A DNA stretch of 64,000 bases from Rhodococcus rhodnii NBRC 100604 (lineage in GTDB: Bacteria; Actinomycetota; Actinomycetes; Mycobacteriales; Mycobacteriaceae), in contig NZ_BCXD01000010.1 of NCBI RefSeq assembly GCF_001894925.1, forward strand, positions 62,001 to 126,000. The letters run 5' to 3'. Position 1 is the first letter of the stretch. Each line of letters opens with the position of its first letter. The notes beneath the pieces are model-generated. The model was not told where the DNA came from. It saw nothing but the letters and a program-made list of their open reading frames with translations, and did not search any database. This document shows, piece after piece, positions 28,021 to 38,972 of this stretch. Both the position numbers and the translations under genes were made by a program.

Positions 28021-29441
28021 GCGGGGTCCTTTCCGAAGAGGGTGCGGGCGGCACCCGCGGTCACGACCGATCCCGTCACCACGACACCCGCGCCGGAGAC
28101 GGTCTCCCCCGGATCGCTCACGTCCTCGGCGATGCCGATCGCGGTCTCGATGGCGTCGGGCAGGGTGGGGGCGACCACGACGCGTTCGTCGCCGAAACGC
28201 TGAGAGGCACGGGCTTCGAGCTCGTCGACGCTCATCGCGCGCGGCGAGCCGTTGCTCGTCACGACGATCTCGTCGAGGACGGGCTCGAGGGCTTCGAGGA
28301 TGCCGTCGGCGTCCTTGTCTCCCATGACCGACACGACGCCGACCAGCCTGCGGAAGTCGAACTCGTCGGACAGTGCCGTCGCGAGTGCGCGCGCGCCGTG
28401 CGGGTTGTGCGCGGCGTCGAGGAAGACGGTCGGCGCGGCGCGCACCCGTTCGAGCCGTCCCGGATTCTCGACCGTCGCGAAGCCTTCGCGGATCGCGTCC
28501 TGATCGAGCTGGCGGTCGGGCCCGGCACCGAAGAACGCCTCCACCGCGGCGAGCGCGAGCGAGGCGTTGCGCGCCTGGTGTTCGCCGTGCAGCGGCAGGA
28601 AGACGTCGGTGTAGACGCCGCCGAGCCCCTGCAGTTCGAGCTGCTGACCACCGATGGCGACGGCACGCGCGAGCACCGAGAACTCGGAACCCTCGCGCGC
28701 GATCGCGGCGTCGACCTCGACGGCGCGACGCAGCAGCACGTCCATGACCTCGGGTTCCTGCTGCGCGAGGATCGCGACCGAGTCACGCGGGACCAGACCG
28801 TCCTGCGGCGACGGCTTGATGATCCCCGCCTTCTCCCCGGCGATCGTCGCGAGATCGGTGCCGAGGTACTCCGCGTGATCGAGCCCGATCGGCGTGATGA
28901 CCTCGACCTGCGACGCCACGACGTTCGTCGCATCCCACCGGCCGCCGAGGCCCACCTCGACGACGGCGACGTCCACGGGCGTTTCGGCGAAGGCGGCGAA
29001 CGCCATCGCGGTGAGCACCTCGAACTTGCTCATCGCCGGTCCCCCGGCGGCGCGCGACTGCTCGTCGATCATGAGCACGTACGGCTCGATCTCGCGATAG
29101 GTGTCGACGTAGCGTCGCGGCGAGATCGGTGCACCGTCGATGCCGATCCGCTCCGTCGCGAGCTGCAGATGCGGGCTCGTCGTCCGGCCGGTGCGGCGAT
29201 GCAGCGCGCGCAGCAGCGAGTCGATCATCCGAGTCACCGACGTCTTGCCGTTGGTGCCCGCCACGTGGACGGTCGGATACGCCAACTGCGGCGAGCCGAG
29301 CAGATCCATGAGCGCAGCGATGCGGGTCAGCGACGGCTCGATCTTCGTCTCGGGCCAGCGGGTGTCGAGCTCGGCCTCGACCAGCGCCAGTTCGGCGAGG
29401 TCGACGGGGCTCGGCTCGCCCGGGGCGGCGTCGGAACTCAC
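28017..29441 (-). CDS. folC: Bifunctional folylpolyglutamate synthase/dihydrofolate synthase
   Basis: Mur-ligase-family enzyme of 474 residues that adds glutamate to folates and makes dihydrofolate from dihydropteroate. The ATP P-loop is [14 protein letters not shown] (about residue 50), followed by [28 protein letters not shown] and GEKAGIIK, and the C-terminal domain has [11 protein letters not shown]. The GTG at 29441 overlaps the valS stop by 4 bp. The adjacency of valS and folC is typical of many bacteria. Confidence 0.96.
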   Translation of the reverse strand: MSSDAAPGEPSPVDLAELALVEAELDTRWPETKIEPSLTRIAALMDLLGSPQLAYPTVHVAGTNGKTSVTRMIDSLLRALHRRTGRTTSPHLQLATERIGIDGAPISPRRYVDTYREIEPYVLMIDEQSRAAGGPAMSKFEVLTAMAFAAFAETPVDVAVVEVGLGGRWDATNVVASQVEVITPIGLDHAEYLGTDLATIAGEKAGIIKPSPQDGLVPRDSVAILAQQEPEVMDVLLRRAVEVDAAIAREGSEFSVLARAVAIGGQQLELQGLGGVYTDVFLPLHGEHQARNASLALAAVEAFFGAGPDRQLDQDAIREGFATVENPGRLERVRAAPTVFLDAAHNPHGARALATALSDEFDFRRLVGVVSVMGDKDADGILEALEPVLDEIVVTSNGSPRAMSVDELEARASQRFGDERVVVAPTLPDAIETAIGIAEDVSDPGETVSGAGVVVTGSVVTAGAARTLFGKDPA

Positions 29442-32116
29442 GCGTGCCCCAGCTCCGCGAGCCGCGCGCCGATCCGCTCGATCTCCTCGGTCGCGACCTG
29501 CTGCCGCGCCCGGATCTTGTCGACGACCTTCTCGGGCGCCTTGCCGAGGAACTCGGCGTTGCCGAGCTTCGCCGTCGTTCCCGCCAGTTCCTTCTCGGCG
29601 GTCGCGAGATCCTTCTTCAGGCGGGCGATCTCGGCGCCGACGTCCACCGTGCCGGAGGTGTCGAGTTCGACGCCGACGGTCGCTCCGGTGAGCCGGACCT
29701 CGATCGAGGCCGACGGCGCGAAGCCCTCCTCCGGGTCGGTGAGCCGCGCGAGCGAGGCGACGACGGGCGCGAGCGCGGCGAGATCGGCGGCGTCGACACC
29801 GACGAGTCGCGCGGGAACCTTCTGCGACGGCTTGAGGCCCTGATCGCTGCGGAACCGGCGGATCTCGGTCACGAGCCGCTCGAGATCGGCGATCCGGCGC
29901 GCGGAGTCCGCATCGGCCGGGACGCCCGAGGGCTGCGGCCACGACGCGACGACGAGCGACTCGCCGCCCGTGAGGACCTTCCACAACGTCTCCGTGACGA
30001 AGGGGACGAAGGGATGCAGCAGCCGCAGCAGATCGTCGAGGACGACGCCGAGCACCGTACGGGTCCGCGCCGCCGACTCCTCCTCCGCGAACTGGACTTT
30101 CGCGATCTCGAGGTACCAGTCGCAGACCTCGTCCCACGCGAAGTGGTACAGCGCCTCGCATGCCTTGCTGAACTCGTAGCGCTCGAACGCGCCGTCGACC
30201 TCCGCGCGGACCTGCTCGAGCCGATCGAGAATCCAGCGATCGGCGTCCGTGAGCAGCGCGCGATCGGCGAGCTCGCCCGGGGCTGCACCGTTCATGAGCG
30301 CGAACTTGGTCGCGTTGAAAATCTTGTTGGCGAAGTTGCGCGAGCTCTGCGCGTGGTCCTCGCCGACCGACAGATCCGACCCCGGATTCGCGCCGCGCGC
30401 GAGGGTGAATCGCAGTGCGTCGGCACCGAATCGGTCGACCCAGTCGAGTGGATCGATTCCGTTTCCGCGCGACTTCGACATCTTCTTGCCGTGCTGGTCG
30501 CGCACGAGGCCGTGGAGGAAGACGTCGCGGAACGGCACCTGCGCGCCCGAATCCTGCTGTGCGCCTTCGGTGATCGCGGCATCCTGCGAGACGTACGTGC
30601 CGAACATCATCATGCGCGCGACCCAGAAGAACAGGATGTCGTAGCCCGTGACGAGCACGCTCGTCGGATAGAACTTCGCGAGATCCTCGGTCCGCTCGGG
30701 CCAGCCCATCGTCGAGAACGGCCACAGGCCCGACGAGAACCACGTGTCGAGGACGTCCGGATCCTGCTCCCAGCCGGCCGGCGGAGTGTCGTCGGGTCCG
30801 AAGCACTCGACCTCGCCGTCGGGGCCGTACCAGATGGGAATCCGGTGACCCCACCACAACTGGCGCGAGATGGTCCAGTCGTGCATGTCGTCGACCCACG
30901 CGAACCAGCGCGGCTCCTGGCTCTTCGGATGGATCACGGTGTCGCCGCCGCGCACGGCGTCACCGGCGGCCTTCGCGAGCCGGTCGACGGCGACGAACCA
31001 CTGCAACGACAGCCGCGGCTCGATCGCCTCACCGCTGCGCTCGGAGTGTCCGACGCTGTGCAGGTAGGGCCGCTTCTCGGCGACGATCCGGCCCTCCCGG
31101 GCGAGCTCTTCCCGCACCTTCACACGCGCCTCGAAGCGGTCCATTCCGTCGAAGTGCGTTCCTGTGTCGGCGATCCGGCCCGCCTTGTCCATGATGGTCG
31201 GCATCGGCAGGCCGTGCCGACGGCCCAGCTCGAAGTCGTTGGGGTCGTGCGCCGGAGTGATCTTCACGGCGCCCGTACCGAACTCGGGATCGACGTAGTC
31301 GTCGGCGACGATCGGGATGCGCCGACCCGTGATGGGGTGCTCGAGCGTCGTCCCGATCAGATCGCGGTAGCGCTCGTCGTCGGGGTGCACCGCCACGGCG
31401 GTGTCGCCGAGCATCGTCTCGACTCGCGTCGTCGCCACGATCACGTGCGGCTCGGCGTCGTCGAGCGACCCGTAGCGCAGCGACACGAGCTCGCCCTCGA
31501 CCTCCTCGAATTTCACCTCGATGTCCGAGATCGCCGTCTGCAGCACGGGCGACCAGTTGACGAGCCGCTCGGCGCGGTAGATCAGGCCGTCGTCGTAGAG
31601 CCGCTTGAAGATCGTCTGCACGGCACGCGAGAGGCCCTCGTCCATCGTGAACCGGTCACGGCTCCAGTCGACGCCGTCACCGATCCGGCGCATCTGCCCC
31701 TGGATCGTGCCGCCCGACTCGCGCTTCCATTCCCACACCTTCTCGACGAACGCCTCGCGGCCGAGCTCCTCCTTCGTGAGCCCCTGCTCCGCGAGCCGCT
31801 TCTCGACGAGGGTCTGCGTCGCGATGCCCGCGTGGTCCATGCCCGGCAGCCACAGCACCTCGAAGCCCTGCATCCGCTTGCGGCGTGTGAGGGCGTCCAT
31901 GAGCGTGTGGTCGAGCGCGTGGCCCATGTGCAGGCTGCCGGTGACGTTCGGCGGCGGCAGCACGATCGAGTAGCCGGGACGATCGCTCGTCGCGTCGGCG
32001 GTGAAGTACCCGGCCGCCACCCAGCCCTCGTAGAGATCTGCCTCGACCGAGCTGGGATCCCAGCTCTTGGGCAGGTCGGCGACGCTGTGCGGGTTCTCGG
32101 CGGGTGTGCTGCTCAC
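29438..32116 (-). CDS. valS: Valyl-tRNA synthetase
   Basis: Class I aminoacyl-tRNA synthetase of 892 residues. The HIGH-like motif is [11 protein letters not shown] (about residue 57), the editing domain CP1 follows, and the KMSKS motif is in [14 protein letters not shown]. The C-terminal coiled coil ([21 protein letters not shown]) that contacts tRNA is present. The GTG at 32116 gives [28 protein letters not shown] -10-like hexamer at 32124-32129 lies so close that transcription could start at or near the start codon. Confidence 0.98.
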   Translation of the reverse strand: MSSTPAENPHSVADLPKSWDPSSVEADLYEGWVAAGYFTADATSDRPGYSIVLPPPNVTGSLHMGHALDHTLMDALTRRKRMQGFEVLWLPGMDHAGIATQTLVEKRLAEQGLTKEELGREAFVEKVWEWKRESGGTIQGQMRRIGDGVDWSRDRFTMDEGLSRAVQTIFKRLYDDGLIYRAERLVNWSPVLQTAISDIEVKFEEVEGELVSLRYGSLDDAEPHVIVATTRVETMLGDTAVAVHPDDERYRDLIGTTLEHPITGRRIPIVADDYVDPEFGTGAVKITPAHDPNDFELGRRHGLPMPTIMDKAGRIADTGTHFDGMDRFEARVKVREELAREGRIVAEKRPYLHSVGHSERSGEAIEPRLSLQWFVAVDRLAKAAGDAVRGGDTVIHPKSQEPRWFAWVDDMHDWTISRQLWWGHRIPIWYGPDGEVECFGPDDTPPAGWEQDPDVLDTWFSSGLWPFSTMGWPERTEDLAKFYPTSVLVTGYDILFFWVARMMMFGTYVSQDAAITEGAQQDSGAQVPFRDVFLHGLVRDQHGKKMSKSRGNGIDPLDWVDRFGADALRFTLARGANPGSDLSVGEDHAQSSRNFANKIFNATKFALMNGAAPGELADRALLTDADRWILDRLEQVRAEVDGAFERYEFSKACEALYHFAWDEVCDWYLEIAKVQFAEEESAARTRTVLGVVLDDLLRLLHPFVPFVTETLWKVLTGGESLVVASWPQPSGVPADADSARRIADLERLVTEIRRFRSDQGLKPSQKVPARLVGVDAADLAALAPVVASLARLTDPEEGFAPSASIEVRLTGATVGVELDTSGTVDVGAEIARLKKDLATAEKELAGTTAKLGNAEFLGKAPEKVVDKIRARQQVATEEIERIGARLAELGHA

Positions 32117-32123
32117 CCCACCG

Positions 32124-32129
32124 AGTCTA
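32124..32129 (-). promoter_or_regulatory. Possible -10 element of a leaderless valS transcript
   Basis: The minus-strand TAGACT fits the TAnnnT -10 pattern and ends 7 nt before the valS GTG. A transcript starting about 7 nt downstream of it would begin at the start codon. No good -35 is visible, which is common for actinobacterial promoters. Confidence 0.35.
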
Positions 32130-32183
32130 GAGAACCGCGGTGCGGAGAAACGCGCACACCCTCGCACCCCGCGCCGTACACCT

Positions 32184-34220
32184 TCAGCCGAGGACGTCGG
32201 GTATCGCCGCCGATTCGCCCAGCACGTGCTCGGACAGGAACGCGGCCACGACCTCGTACCAGAGTTTCGTGTGCTGCGGGGCGAGCACCCAGTGGTTCTC
32301 GGTCGGGAAGTACAGGAACCGGTGCGCCGTGACGCCGGCGTCGTCCGCGGGCAGCCCGGACTCCGACAGCAGCTCGTACCAGAGCCGCAGCCCCTCCCCG
32401 ATCGGCACGCGATAGTCCTTGTCGCCGTGGATCACGAGCATCGGCGTCGAGATGTCCGCGACGAACAGGTGGGGCGAGTTCTCGACGGCCATCTCGGGCG
32501 TCATCTCGCGTGCCCAGTACCACGCGGCGTCCGTCGTCGGCCCGAACTGATCGAGCGCCCACAGGCTCGCGTGGGTGACGATGGCCGAGAACCGGTTCGT
32601 GTGGCCGGCGACCCAGTTCGCCATGTAGCCGCCGAACGAACCACCCATCGCACCGATACGGGCACCGTCGATCTCGGCCCGCTCCGTCGCGGCATCGGTG
32701 AGCGCCATGAGATCCGTGAACGGCTCCTTGCCCCACCGGCCCCAGCCGCGACGCACGAAATCCTGCCCGTAGCCCGTCGACAGCGCCGGGTCCGGCAGCA
32801 GCACGGCGTACCCCTGCGCGACGAGCAGCCACGGATTCCAGCGCCACGACCACGTGTTCCACGACGACAACGGGCCACCGTGGATCCACAGCAGCATCGG
32901 GACGGGAGCGTGCGGTTGCGCGCCCGTCGGCAACGCGAGCCACGCGCGCAGCGGGTGACCGTCGGGCGCGAGCGTCTCGACCTCGACGAGGGTGCCGGGC
33001 AGTTCGGGACGCTCGTCGGGTGCGCGCAGCACCGCGACCGAGCCGGTGCCGAGGTCGATGCGCACCGGGTGCGGCGGCGCGAGATAGGACGCTCGCAACG
33101 CGAACAGCGTCGAACCGTCCGGTGCGACCCGGACGTCGGAGTACGTGTGGTCGTCGTGCGTGACGGCGCGCGGTTCGCCCTGCCGCGGCACCACGAAGAC
33201 CGGTCCCCTGCCGCGTTCGTCCGCCGTCACGACGAGATCCGCGCCGTCGGCGGTCCACGCGACCGACGTGGGCCACCGATCCCAGCCCACCGCGAGTTGC
33301 TCGGTCGTCCCGGACTCGAGATCGAGCCGGTGCAGCGTCACGTGCGGTGGTTCGTCGGGCGTGGACCACGACTCGCGCAGGTACGCGACGGATCCACCGT
33401 CGGGCGCGACGGCAGGTGAACCCAGATCGGCGACCGGGTCGTCGGCGAGCACGGTGCGCGCGCCGGACGCGACGTCGATGCGGCACAGCACCGTGCGGCG
33501 CGCCGCGCCCGGGGCACCGACCGTCCAGGTGCACACGACGAACGTGCCGTCCGGGGACAGCGCGACGTCCGCCTCGCGCAGCGCGTCACCGGGCGCGGGC
33601 GAGAGATCCCGCGCGGTGCACGTCTCGGTGCCGGGATCGCTCTCGCCGGTGAGCAGATGCGGGACGTCGGCGCCGAGATCGGCATCCCAGTGCCGCACCG
33701 GGTATCCGGTGTGCAGGACCGCCGACACCGAACCCTCCCGGCGTGCGGCGCGGATCCGCTCGTCGTCGGGTAGCGACGTCCCGAAGACCTTCGACGTGAA
33801 CACGAACGCCGGTGCGCTGCGGGCCGTCACGACGCTCGTGACTCCCCCGCCCACCCGCACGAGCGGGATCGCCTCACCGGACCCGGCGGGAAGCCGCCAC
33901 AGTGCGGACACGTCGTCGGACGCGGCGCCTCGCGTCGCCGTGCGCTTCGCTGTGAACAGCAGGTCGCCGTCCGACGTGAACGATGCGCCGGACTCGCCGC
34001 TCGAGCCCCACGTGAGGCGCCTGGCCGGACTCGCGCCGGTGACGTCGATCTCCCACAACGCGCTCGTGTACTCGGTGCGATCGTCACCGAGGGCCGCGCG
34101 CCCGACGACGAGCCTGCGCCCGTCCGGCGACAGCGCGAGCCCGGACAGTCTCGGCAACGCGATGTAGTCGTCCGTCGAGTCGAACGGCGTGCCTTCGTGC
34201 ATCCCTGGAATCGCGGTCAC
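32184..34220 (-). CDS. S9 family prolyl oligopeptidase-like serine peptidase
   Basis: Predicted cytoplasmic peptidase of 678 residues; no signal peptide is seen. The N-terminal part (about 20-400) has repeated beta-propeller-like blades ([47 protein letters not shown]). The C-terminal alpha/beta-hydrolase domain has [14 protein letters not shown], the nucleophile [23 protein letters not shown] with the Asp, and the His in FPTENHWV. This layout is typical of acylaminoacyl peptidases and dipeptidyl peptidases. It reads towards valS with a 67-bp gap. The substrate is not known. Confidence 0.92.
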   Translation of the reverse strand: MTAIPGMHEGTPFDSTDDYIALPRLSGLALSPDGRRLVVGRAALGDDRTEYTSALWEIDVTGASPARRLTWGSSGESGASFTSDGDLLFTAKRTATRGAASDDVSALWRLPAGSGEAIPLVRVGGGVTSVVTARSAPAFVFTSKVFGTSLPDDERIRAARREGSVSAVLHTGYPVRHWDADLGADVPHLLTGESDPGTETCTARDLSPAPGDALREADVALSPDGTFVVCTWTVGAPGAARRTVLCRIDVASGARTVLADDPVADLGSPAVAPDGGSVAYLRESWSTPDEPPHVTLHRLDLESGTTEQLAVGWDRWPTSVAWTADGADLVVTADERGRGPVFVVPRQGEPRAVTHDDHTYSDVRVAPDGSTLFALRASYLAPPHPVRIDLGTGSVAVLRAPDERPELPGTLVEVETLAPDGHPLRAWLALPTGAQPHAPVPMLLWIHGGPLSSWNTWSWRWNPWLLVAQGYAVLLPDPALSTGYGQDFVRRGWGRWGKEPFTDLMALTDAATERAEIDGARIGAMGGSFGGYMANWVAGHTNRFSAIVTHASLWALDQFGPTTDAAWYWAREMTPEMAVENSPHLFVADISTPMLVIHGDKDYRVPIGEGLRLWYELLSESGLPADDAGVTAHRFLYFPTENHWVLAPQHTKLWYEVVAAFLSEHVLGESAAIPDVLG

Positions 34221-34456
34221 CCCGCTGTCGTATCACGCGGTCGGCGCATCGTGCGCGCGCCACGGCGAGAAGGCGCATCGCCTCGTGTCCGCGGACTCGT
34301 CCGGCTCGGACGCCGTGACGGCGGACAAGCACTGCGACTCCTCGCCGGTCGGCCCCGCGCGCGCCTAGTATCGACTTCACGTGAGCGACACCGGCGATCG
34401 GGAGGCCCCGTGCGAGCGAGACGACCCAGTACGGCACGAGAGCGAGGGGAGTCGCC

Positions 34457-35272
34457 GTGGGCCGCGTGACGGCGCGCCGCCCGATCGTGCGGATCCGCGG
34501 CGACGTCGTGTCACGCCGGCCCGACTCGCTCGCGGTCGAGGAACCGCTCGAGATCCGGGTCGGCGGCGAGTCGCTCACCGTCACGATGCGCACACCTGGG
34601 CACGATTTCGATCTCGTCCACGGGTTCCTGCTGGGTGAGGCAGTCGTCGGCGCACGCGAGGACATCGCGACGCTGCGCTACTGCGACGGCGTCGACGAGG
34701 ACGGCCGGAACACCTTCAACGTCGTGGACGTGACGCTCCGAGTCCCCGTTCCCGTGACGTCCGGGCGCAACTTCCCGACCACGTCCGCGTGCGGAGTGTG
34801 CGGGAAGGCCTCGCTCGATCAGGTCAGGATGCACGACCGCTTCGCGCCCGGCGCCGACCCCGTCTCCGTCACGGCGGCGGCACTCGCCGGGATGCCCGAC
34901 ACCCTGCGCGCGGCCCAGCGCGTCTTCGACGCGACGGGCGGCCTGCACGCCGCCGGACTGTTCACCCCGGACGGCGAACTCCTCGCGCTGCGCGAGGACG
35001 TCGGCCGGCACAACGCCGTCGACAAGGTGCTCGGCTGGGCGCTCGCCGAAGGGCTCGTGCCGTTGCGCGGCACCGTGCTCATGGTGTCCGGACGGGCGTC
35101 GTTCGAGCTCGTGCAGAAGTCCGTCGCGGCGGGCGTACCCGTGCTCGGCGCGGTCTCGGCGCCGTCGTCGCTCGCGGTCGACGTCGCCGAGACGGCAGGA
35201 ACGACGCTCGTCGGGTTTCTGCGTGGCGACACGATGAACGTCTACACCGGGAGCGGCCGCATCGACACGTGA
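34457..35272 (+). CDS. fdhD: Formate dehydrogenase accessory sulfurtransferase
   Basis: Protein of 271 residues that passes sulfur from a cysteine desulfurase to the bis-MGD cofactor of formate dehydrogenase. The redox-active CxxC is in [11 protein letters not shown] (about residue 115). Other family blocks are [39 protein letters not shown] and [11 protein letters not shown]. The GTG at 34457 has GAGGGGA upstream. No formate dehydrogenase or molybdopterin genes are visible in the window. It is divergent from the S9 peptidase gene. Confidence 0.96.
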   Translation: MGRVTARRPIVRIRGDVVSRRPDSLAVEEPLEIRVGGESLTVTMRTPGHDFDLVHGFLLGEAVVGAREDIATLRYCDGVDEDGRNTFNVVDVTLRVPVPVTSGRNFPTTSACGVCGKASLDQVRMHDRFAPGADPVSVTAAALAGMPDTLRAAQRVFDATGGLHAAGLFTPDGELLALREDVGRHNAVDKVLGWALAEGLVPLRGTVLMVSGRASFELVQKSVAAGVPVLGAVSAPSSLAVDVAETAGTTLVGFLRGDTMNVYTGSGRIDT

Positions 35273-35302
35273 GCGGACCCGCGCGACGTCACGACGTGCG
35301 GG

Positions 35303-35377
35303 TCACCACCACGTGCCGAGAGTCCCGCTCGTGATCGCGTTCACGACGTACAGCACGACGACCAACGGATACAGCAT
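35303..35377 (-). CDS. Candidate 24-residue single-helix membrane protein
   Basis: A short ORF begins MLYPLVVVLYVVNAI and ends GTWW. Nearly the whole peptide would be one membrane helix. A perfect GGGAGG ribosome binding site (35386-35391) lies 8 nt before the ATG, much better than most starts in the window. It is downstream of the GNAT gene on the same strand and convergent with fdhD, 30 bp away. Function is unknown; small one-helix proteins often regulate or stabilise membrane complexes. Coding status is inferred. Confidence 0.5.
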   Translation of the reverse strand: MLYPLVVVLYVVNAITSGTLGTWW

Positions 35378-35498
35378 CCTCGTCACCTCCCGGTAGAGTC
35401 CCGACGATTCATGCCTACTCCCCGGACGTCACGCGCGCACACTCGGGGTGGTCTCGGTTCGGCCAATCACGCCGCGCAGCACGTCCGGACGCGCTCGA

Positions 35499-36122
35499 TC
35501 AGCGCGGATCGCGCCACATCGCGTAGGCCACGACGGCCTCGGCGTCCCCACGCGCGGGCACGAGTTCGATCTCGTCGTACGCCTCGAATCCGAAGCGCTC
35601 GTAGTACGAGATGTTCGCGACGTTGCTCGATTCGAGGTACGCGGGCATCGCGTCGCGGTCGACGACCTCGAGCCGCGACCGCAGGAGCGCCGAACCGAAC
35701 CCACCGCCCCGCGCCGACCGCCCGGTGCCGATGGCCGAGAGGAACCAGTGCGGTGTCGTCGGATGCGCGCGCTCGAACGCCTGCGACATCCGCGCGCCCG
35801 CGAGCGCCCGCGGCCCGAGTGCTCTGACGAGCCCGGGAAGCATCCGCAGCTGGGTACCGATGCCCTGATGCCATCGCCCCGGCGGATCCCAGACGGCCGC
35901 GCCACCCATCACGCCGTCCTCCCCCACCGCGACGTCGACAGCCCCGCCGGGGAGATGATGGACGCCGATCTCGGTCGCGAACAGGCGCGTGAGGCGGCGG
36001 TCCCGCGTGCCGGAATCCGGCAGCATCGCCGCCATCACGGGATCCGACTCGAACGCCTCGGCCAGCAGCCCGGCCACGGCCGGGACCTCGTCGGCGCGGG
36101 CGGATCTGATCAGTGGCGGCAT
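35499..36122 (-). CDS. GNAT family N-acetyltransferase
   Basis: Protein of 207 residues with a GNAT fold: N-terminal PLIRSARADEVPAVAGLLAEAF, strand with PHWFLSAIGTGRSARGGGFGSALL, which contains the acetyl-CoA-binding loop (RGGGFGSAL), and the C-terminal LESSNVANISYYERFGFE. This type of acetyltransferase often acts on small molecules, but the substrate is unknown. It follows aroQ on the same strand with a 21-bp gap. Confidence 0.9.
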   Translation of the reverse strand: MPPLIRSARADEVPAVAGLLAEAFESDPVMAAMLPDSGTRDRRLTRLFATEIGVHHLPGGAVDVAVGEDGVMGGAAVWDPPGRWHQGIGTQLRMLPGLVRALGPRALAGARMSQAFERAHPTTPHWFLSAIGTGRSARGGGFGSALLRSRLEVVDRDAMPAYLESSNVANISYYERFGFEAYDEIELVPARGDAEAVVAYAMWRDPR

Positions 36123-36143
36123 GACCGCGACACTAACAACGCG

Positions 36144-36581
36144 TCACGACTCCGTGCGGCAGATGTAGTCGACCGCGAGCCCGTACCCGGCGACACCCAG
36201 GCCCGCGATCACGCCGGTCGCGACCGGCGAGATGTACGAGTGGTGACGAAACTCCTCGCGCGCGTGGACGTTGCTGATGTGCACCTCGACGACCGGAACC
36301 GACAGCGTGACCAGCGCGTCGCGCAACGCGACCGAGGTGTGTGTGTAGCCACCGGGATTGACGACGACGCCCGACGACGCCGTCCTCGCCTCGTGGACCA
36401 GATCGATGAGGACGCCCTCGTGATTCGACTGCTGGGCCACGATCGAACGCCCGTACCGTTCGGCGGTCTCGCGGCAGAGATGCTCGACGTCGCCGAGCGT
36501 CTCGCTGCCGTACACCTCGGGCTGGCGCTGCCCCAGCAGGTTCAGATTGGGTCCGTTGAGGACGTAGATCGGTCGCGTCAC
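36144..36581 (-). CDS. aroQ: Type II 3-dehydroquinate dehydratase
   Basis: Third enzyme of the shikimate pathway. The 145 residues contain the active-site lid [19 protein letters not shown] with the catalytic Arg and Tyr, [26 protein letters not shown] and the catalytic His region [19 protein letters not shown]. The GTG at 36581 with AGGAAGG upstream is preferred to an upstream in-frame start at 36611. It stands alone, not with other aro genes. Confidence 0.97.
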   Translation of the reverse strand: MTRPIYVLNGPNLNLLGQRQPEVYGSETLGDVEHLCRETAERYGRSIVAQQSNHEGVLIDLVHEARTASSGVVVNPGGYTHTSVALRDALVTLSVPVVEVHISNVHAREEFRHHSYISPVATGVIAGLGVAGYGLAVDYICRTES

Positions 36582-36600
36582 CTCGAGCCTTCCTGTCCGC

Positions 36601-36618
36601 GGACCGGGCATCCGGTCC
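36601..36618 (-). terminator. Possible terminator after clpX
   Basis: GGACCGG and CCGGTCC arms (7 bp) close a 4-nt GCAT loop about 30 bp downstream of clpX and 20 bp before aroQ. It lacks a U-tract, so confidence is moderate. Confidence 0.45.
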
Positions 36619-36647
36619 GGTGGCAGGATAGCGGCCCGCTCACGCGG

Positions 36648-37925
36648 TCACGCCGACTTGTCGCGGCGCTCCCGCTCCGGTTCGCGCGGAACGATCGTGG
36701 GCAGCACGTTGTCGTTCACGGTCTCCGCCGTCACGACGACCTTCTCGACGTCGTCGCGACTCGGGATGTCGTACATGACCGGAAGCAGGACTTCCTCCAT
36801 GATCGCGCGCAGACCGCGAGCACCGGTGCCGCGGTGGATCGCCTGATCGGCGATCGCCTCGAGCGCGTCCTGCGAGAACTCGAGCTCGACGCCGTCCATG
36901 TCGAACAGCCGCGTGTACTGCTTCACGAGGGCGTTCTTCGGCTCGGACAGAATCTCGACGAGCGATTCCTTGTCGAGGTTCGTCACCGACGCGATCATCG
37001 GCAGCCGGCCGATGAACTCGGGGATCAGGCCGAACTTGATGAGGTCCTCCGGCATGACCTCGGCGAAGTGGTCCTGGGTGTCGATCTCGGCCTTCGAACG
37101 GACCTCGGCACCGAAGCCGAGACCACGCTTGCCGATGCGATCGGACACGATCTTCTCGAGCCCGGCGAACGCACCCGCGACGATGAACAGGACGTTCGTC
37201 GTGTCGATCTGGATGAACTCCTGGTGCGGGTGCTTGCGGCCGCCCTGCGGCGGGACGCTCGCCTGCGTGCCTTCGAGGATCTTCAGCAGCGCCTGCTGCA
37301 CGCCCTCGCCCGACACGTCACGCGTGATCGACGGGTTCTCGCTCTTGCGCGCGATCTTGTCGACCTCGTCGATGTAGATGATGCCCGTCTCTGCACGCTT
37401 GACGTCGTAGTCGGCGGCCTGGATGAGCTTGAGCAGAATGTTCTCGACGTCCTCGCCCACGTAGCCGGCCTCGGTCAGCGCCGTGGCATCCGCGATCGCG
37501 AACGGAACGTTGAGCATCTTCGCGAGAGTCTGCGCGAGGTACGTCTTGCCGCAGCCCGTCGGGCCGAGCATGAGGATGTTGGACTTCGCGAGCTCGACGG
37601 ATTCGGCGCGCGGGTCGCGATTCTTGTCGCCCGCCTGAATCCGCTTGTAGTGGTTGTAGACGGCCACCGCGAGCGTCCTCTTCGCGGAATCCTGGCCGAT
37701 GACGTAGTTCTCCAGGAAGTCCCGGATCTCCTTGGGCTTGGGGAGCTCGTCGAGCTTGACGTCGCTCGTCTCGGCGAGTTCTTCCTCGATGATCTCGTTG
37801 CACAGGTCGATGCACTCGTCGCAGATGTACACGCCCGGGCCTGCGATGAGCTTCTTGACCTGCTTCTGGCTCTTGCCGCAGAAAGAGCACTTCAGCAGGT
37901 CCCCGCCGTCTCCGATGCGTGCCAT
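36648..37925 (-). CDS. clpX: ATP-dependent Clp protease ATP-binding subunit ClpX
   Basis: AAA+ unfoldase of 425 residues that feeds substrates, including ssrA-tagged proteins, into ClpP. The N-terminal zinc-binding domain is [18 protein letters not shown] then ICDECIDLC. Walker A is [12 protein letters not shown], Walker [12 protein letters not shown], and the pore and ClpP-docking region includes [13 protein letters not shown]. It lies downstream of clpP1 and clpP2 on the same strand, but separated from clpP2 by about 270 bp with tandem repeats. Confidence 0.99.
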   Translation of the reverse strand: MARIGDGGDLLKCSFCGKSQKQVKKLIAGPGVYICDECIDLCNEIIEEELAETSDVKLDELPKPKEIRDFLENYVIGQDSAKRTLAVAVYNHYKRIQAGDKNRDPRAESVELAKSNILMLGPTGCGKTYLAQTLAKMLNVPFAIADATALTEAGYVGEDVENILLKLIQAADYDVKRAETGIIYIDEVDKIARKSENPSITRDVSGEGVQQALLKILEGTQASVPPQGGRKHPHQEFIQIDTTNVLFIVAGAFAGLEKIVSDRIGKRGLGFGAEVRSKAEIDTQDHFAEVMPEDLIKFGLIPEFIGRLPMIASVTNLDKESLVEILSEPKNALVKQYTRLFDMDGVELEFSQDALEAIADQAIHRGTGARGLRAIMEEVLLPVMYDIPSRDDVEKVVVTAETVNDNVLPTIVPREPERERRDKSA

Positions 37926-37978
37926 CTCGTGAGGTCCCTACTTCCCGTGTGTCCGTGCTGTCGCCGTGACCGGAACCG

Positions 37979-38040
37979 CCGGTACGAGCGTCTTCAGTGC
38001 CGGTACGAGCGTCTTCAGTGCTGTACGAACGCCTTCAGTG
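37979..38040. repeat. Three-copy 21-bp tandem repeat between clpP2 and clpX
   Basis: Two exact 21-bp copies of CCGGTACGAGCGTCTTCAGT plus G (37979-37999 and 38000-38020) are followed by a third degenerate copy (38021-38040, 20 bp). The repeats lie in the clpX leader or promoter region, about 55 bp upstream of the clpX start. In one minus-strand frame they would encode repeated ALKTLVP, but no credible start and ribosome binding site is attached. Confidence 0.9.
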
Positions 38041-38194
38041 ACCGTACCCGCGATCGCCGGAAGAGGTCGGCCGCTTCGCCGCGATCGCCGCTTCGGCGTG
38101 TCCCACACCGTGCTGTATCCACCGTAGAGCAGCGGACGCCGCCGCGTGGGCGAGCGTTCCGGCCCGGTTCGTCGAACCGGGGCCGGAACGAGCC

Positions 38195-38860
38195 TCACTT
38201 CTGTGCGCTGAGCTTGCGGTACTCGAGAACGTCGTCGATGATCCCGTACTCCTTGGCCTCTTCGGCCGTGAGGATCTTGTCGCGGTCGGTGTCGGTGCGG
38301 ATCGTGTCCGGATCCTTGCCCGTGTGCCGTGCGAGGGTCGTCTCCATGAGGCGACGCATCCGCTCGATCTCGGCGGCCTGGATCTCGAGATCCGAGACCT
38401 GGCCCTGCACACCGCCGGTCGCGGGCTGATGGATCAGCACACGCGCGTTGGGCAGCGCGAGACGCTTGCCGGGCGTGCCGGCCGCGAGGAGGACGGCCGC
38501 GGCGGACGCCGCCTGGCCGAGACACACCGTCGCGATGTCGGCGCGGACGTACTGCATCGTGTCGTAGATCGCCATCAGCGACGTGAACGAGCCACCCGGC
38601 GAGTTGATGTACATCGTGATGTCGCGATCGGGATCGAGCGACTCGAGCACGAGCAGCTGCGCCATGATGTCGTTCGCCGAGGCGTCGTCGACCTGCACGC
38701 CGAGGAAGATGATGCGCTCCTCGAACAGCTTGTTGTACGGGTTCGACTCCTTGACGCCATAGCTCGAGTGCTCGATGAACGACGGCAGGATGTAGCGAGA
38801 CTGCGGCGCCGCGGGAGCGTGGCCACCGCCGAGATTGCGCGGATCGAACGTGTTCGTCAT
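38195..38860 (-). CDS. clpP2: ATP-dependent Clp protease proteolytic subunit 2
   Basis: Serine protease subunit of 221 residues that forms a mixed ring complex with ClpP1 in mycobacteria. The catalytic residues are Ser119 (GQAASAAA), His144 (LIHQPATGG) and an Asp near 190 (TDTDRD). The [10 protein letters not shown] and [20 protein letters not shown] blocks are present. The N-terminal 30 residues are a likely processed propeptide. It follows clpP1 by 112 bp on the same strand. Confidence 0.98.
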   Translation of the reverse strand: MTNTFDPRNLGGGHAPAAPQSRYILPSFIEHSSYGVKESNPYNKLFEERIIFLGVQVDDASANDIMAQLLVLESLDPDRDITMYINSPGGSFTSLMAIYDTMQYVRADIATVCLGQAASAAAVLLAAGTPGKRLALPNARVLIHQPATGGVQGQVSDLEIQAAEIERMRRLMETTLARHTGKDPDTIRTDTDRDKILTAEEAKEYGIIDDVLEYRKLSAQK

Positions 38861-38972
38861 CAGTTCTCCAATGAGTGGAAGTCGGCTTGGGCTGCGCGGC
38901 GGCGACTCCGGTCCGGATGCCGGCGGCTCGACGCTGCGCGCCGGTGACCGGACGACGGCCGGAGGTCGCGGG

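Noticed and set aside
32117-32183. T-box riboswitch before valS
   Set aside because: The gap is only 67 bp and holds no stem I or T-box sequence; there is no room for one.
37979-38040. Possible CRISPR array
   Set aside because: Units are contiguous tandem copies with no unique spacers, only three copies, and no cas genes.
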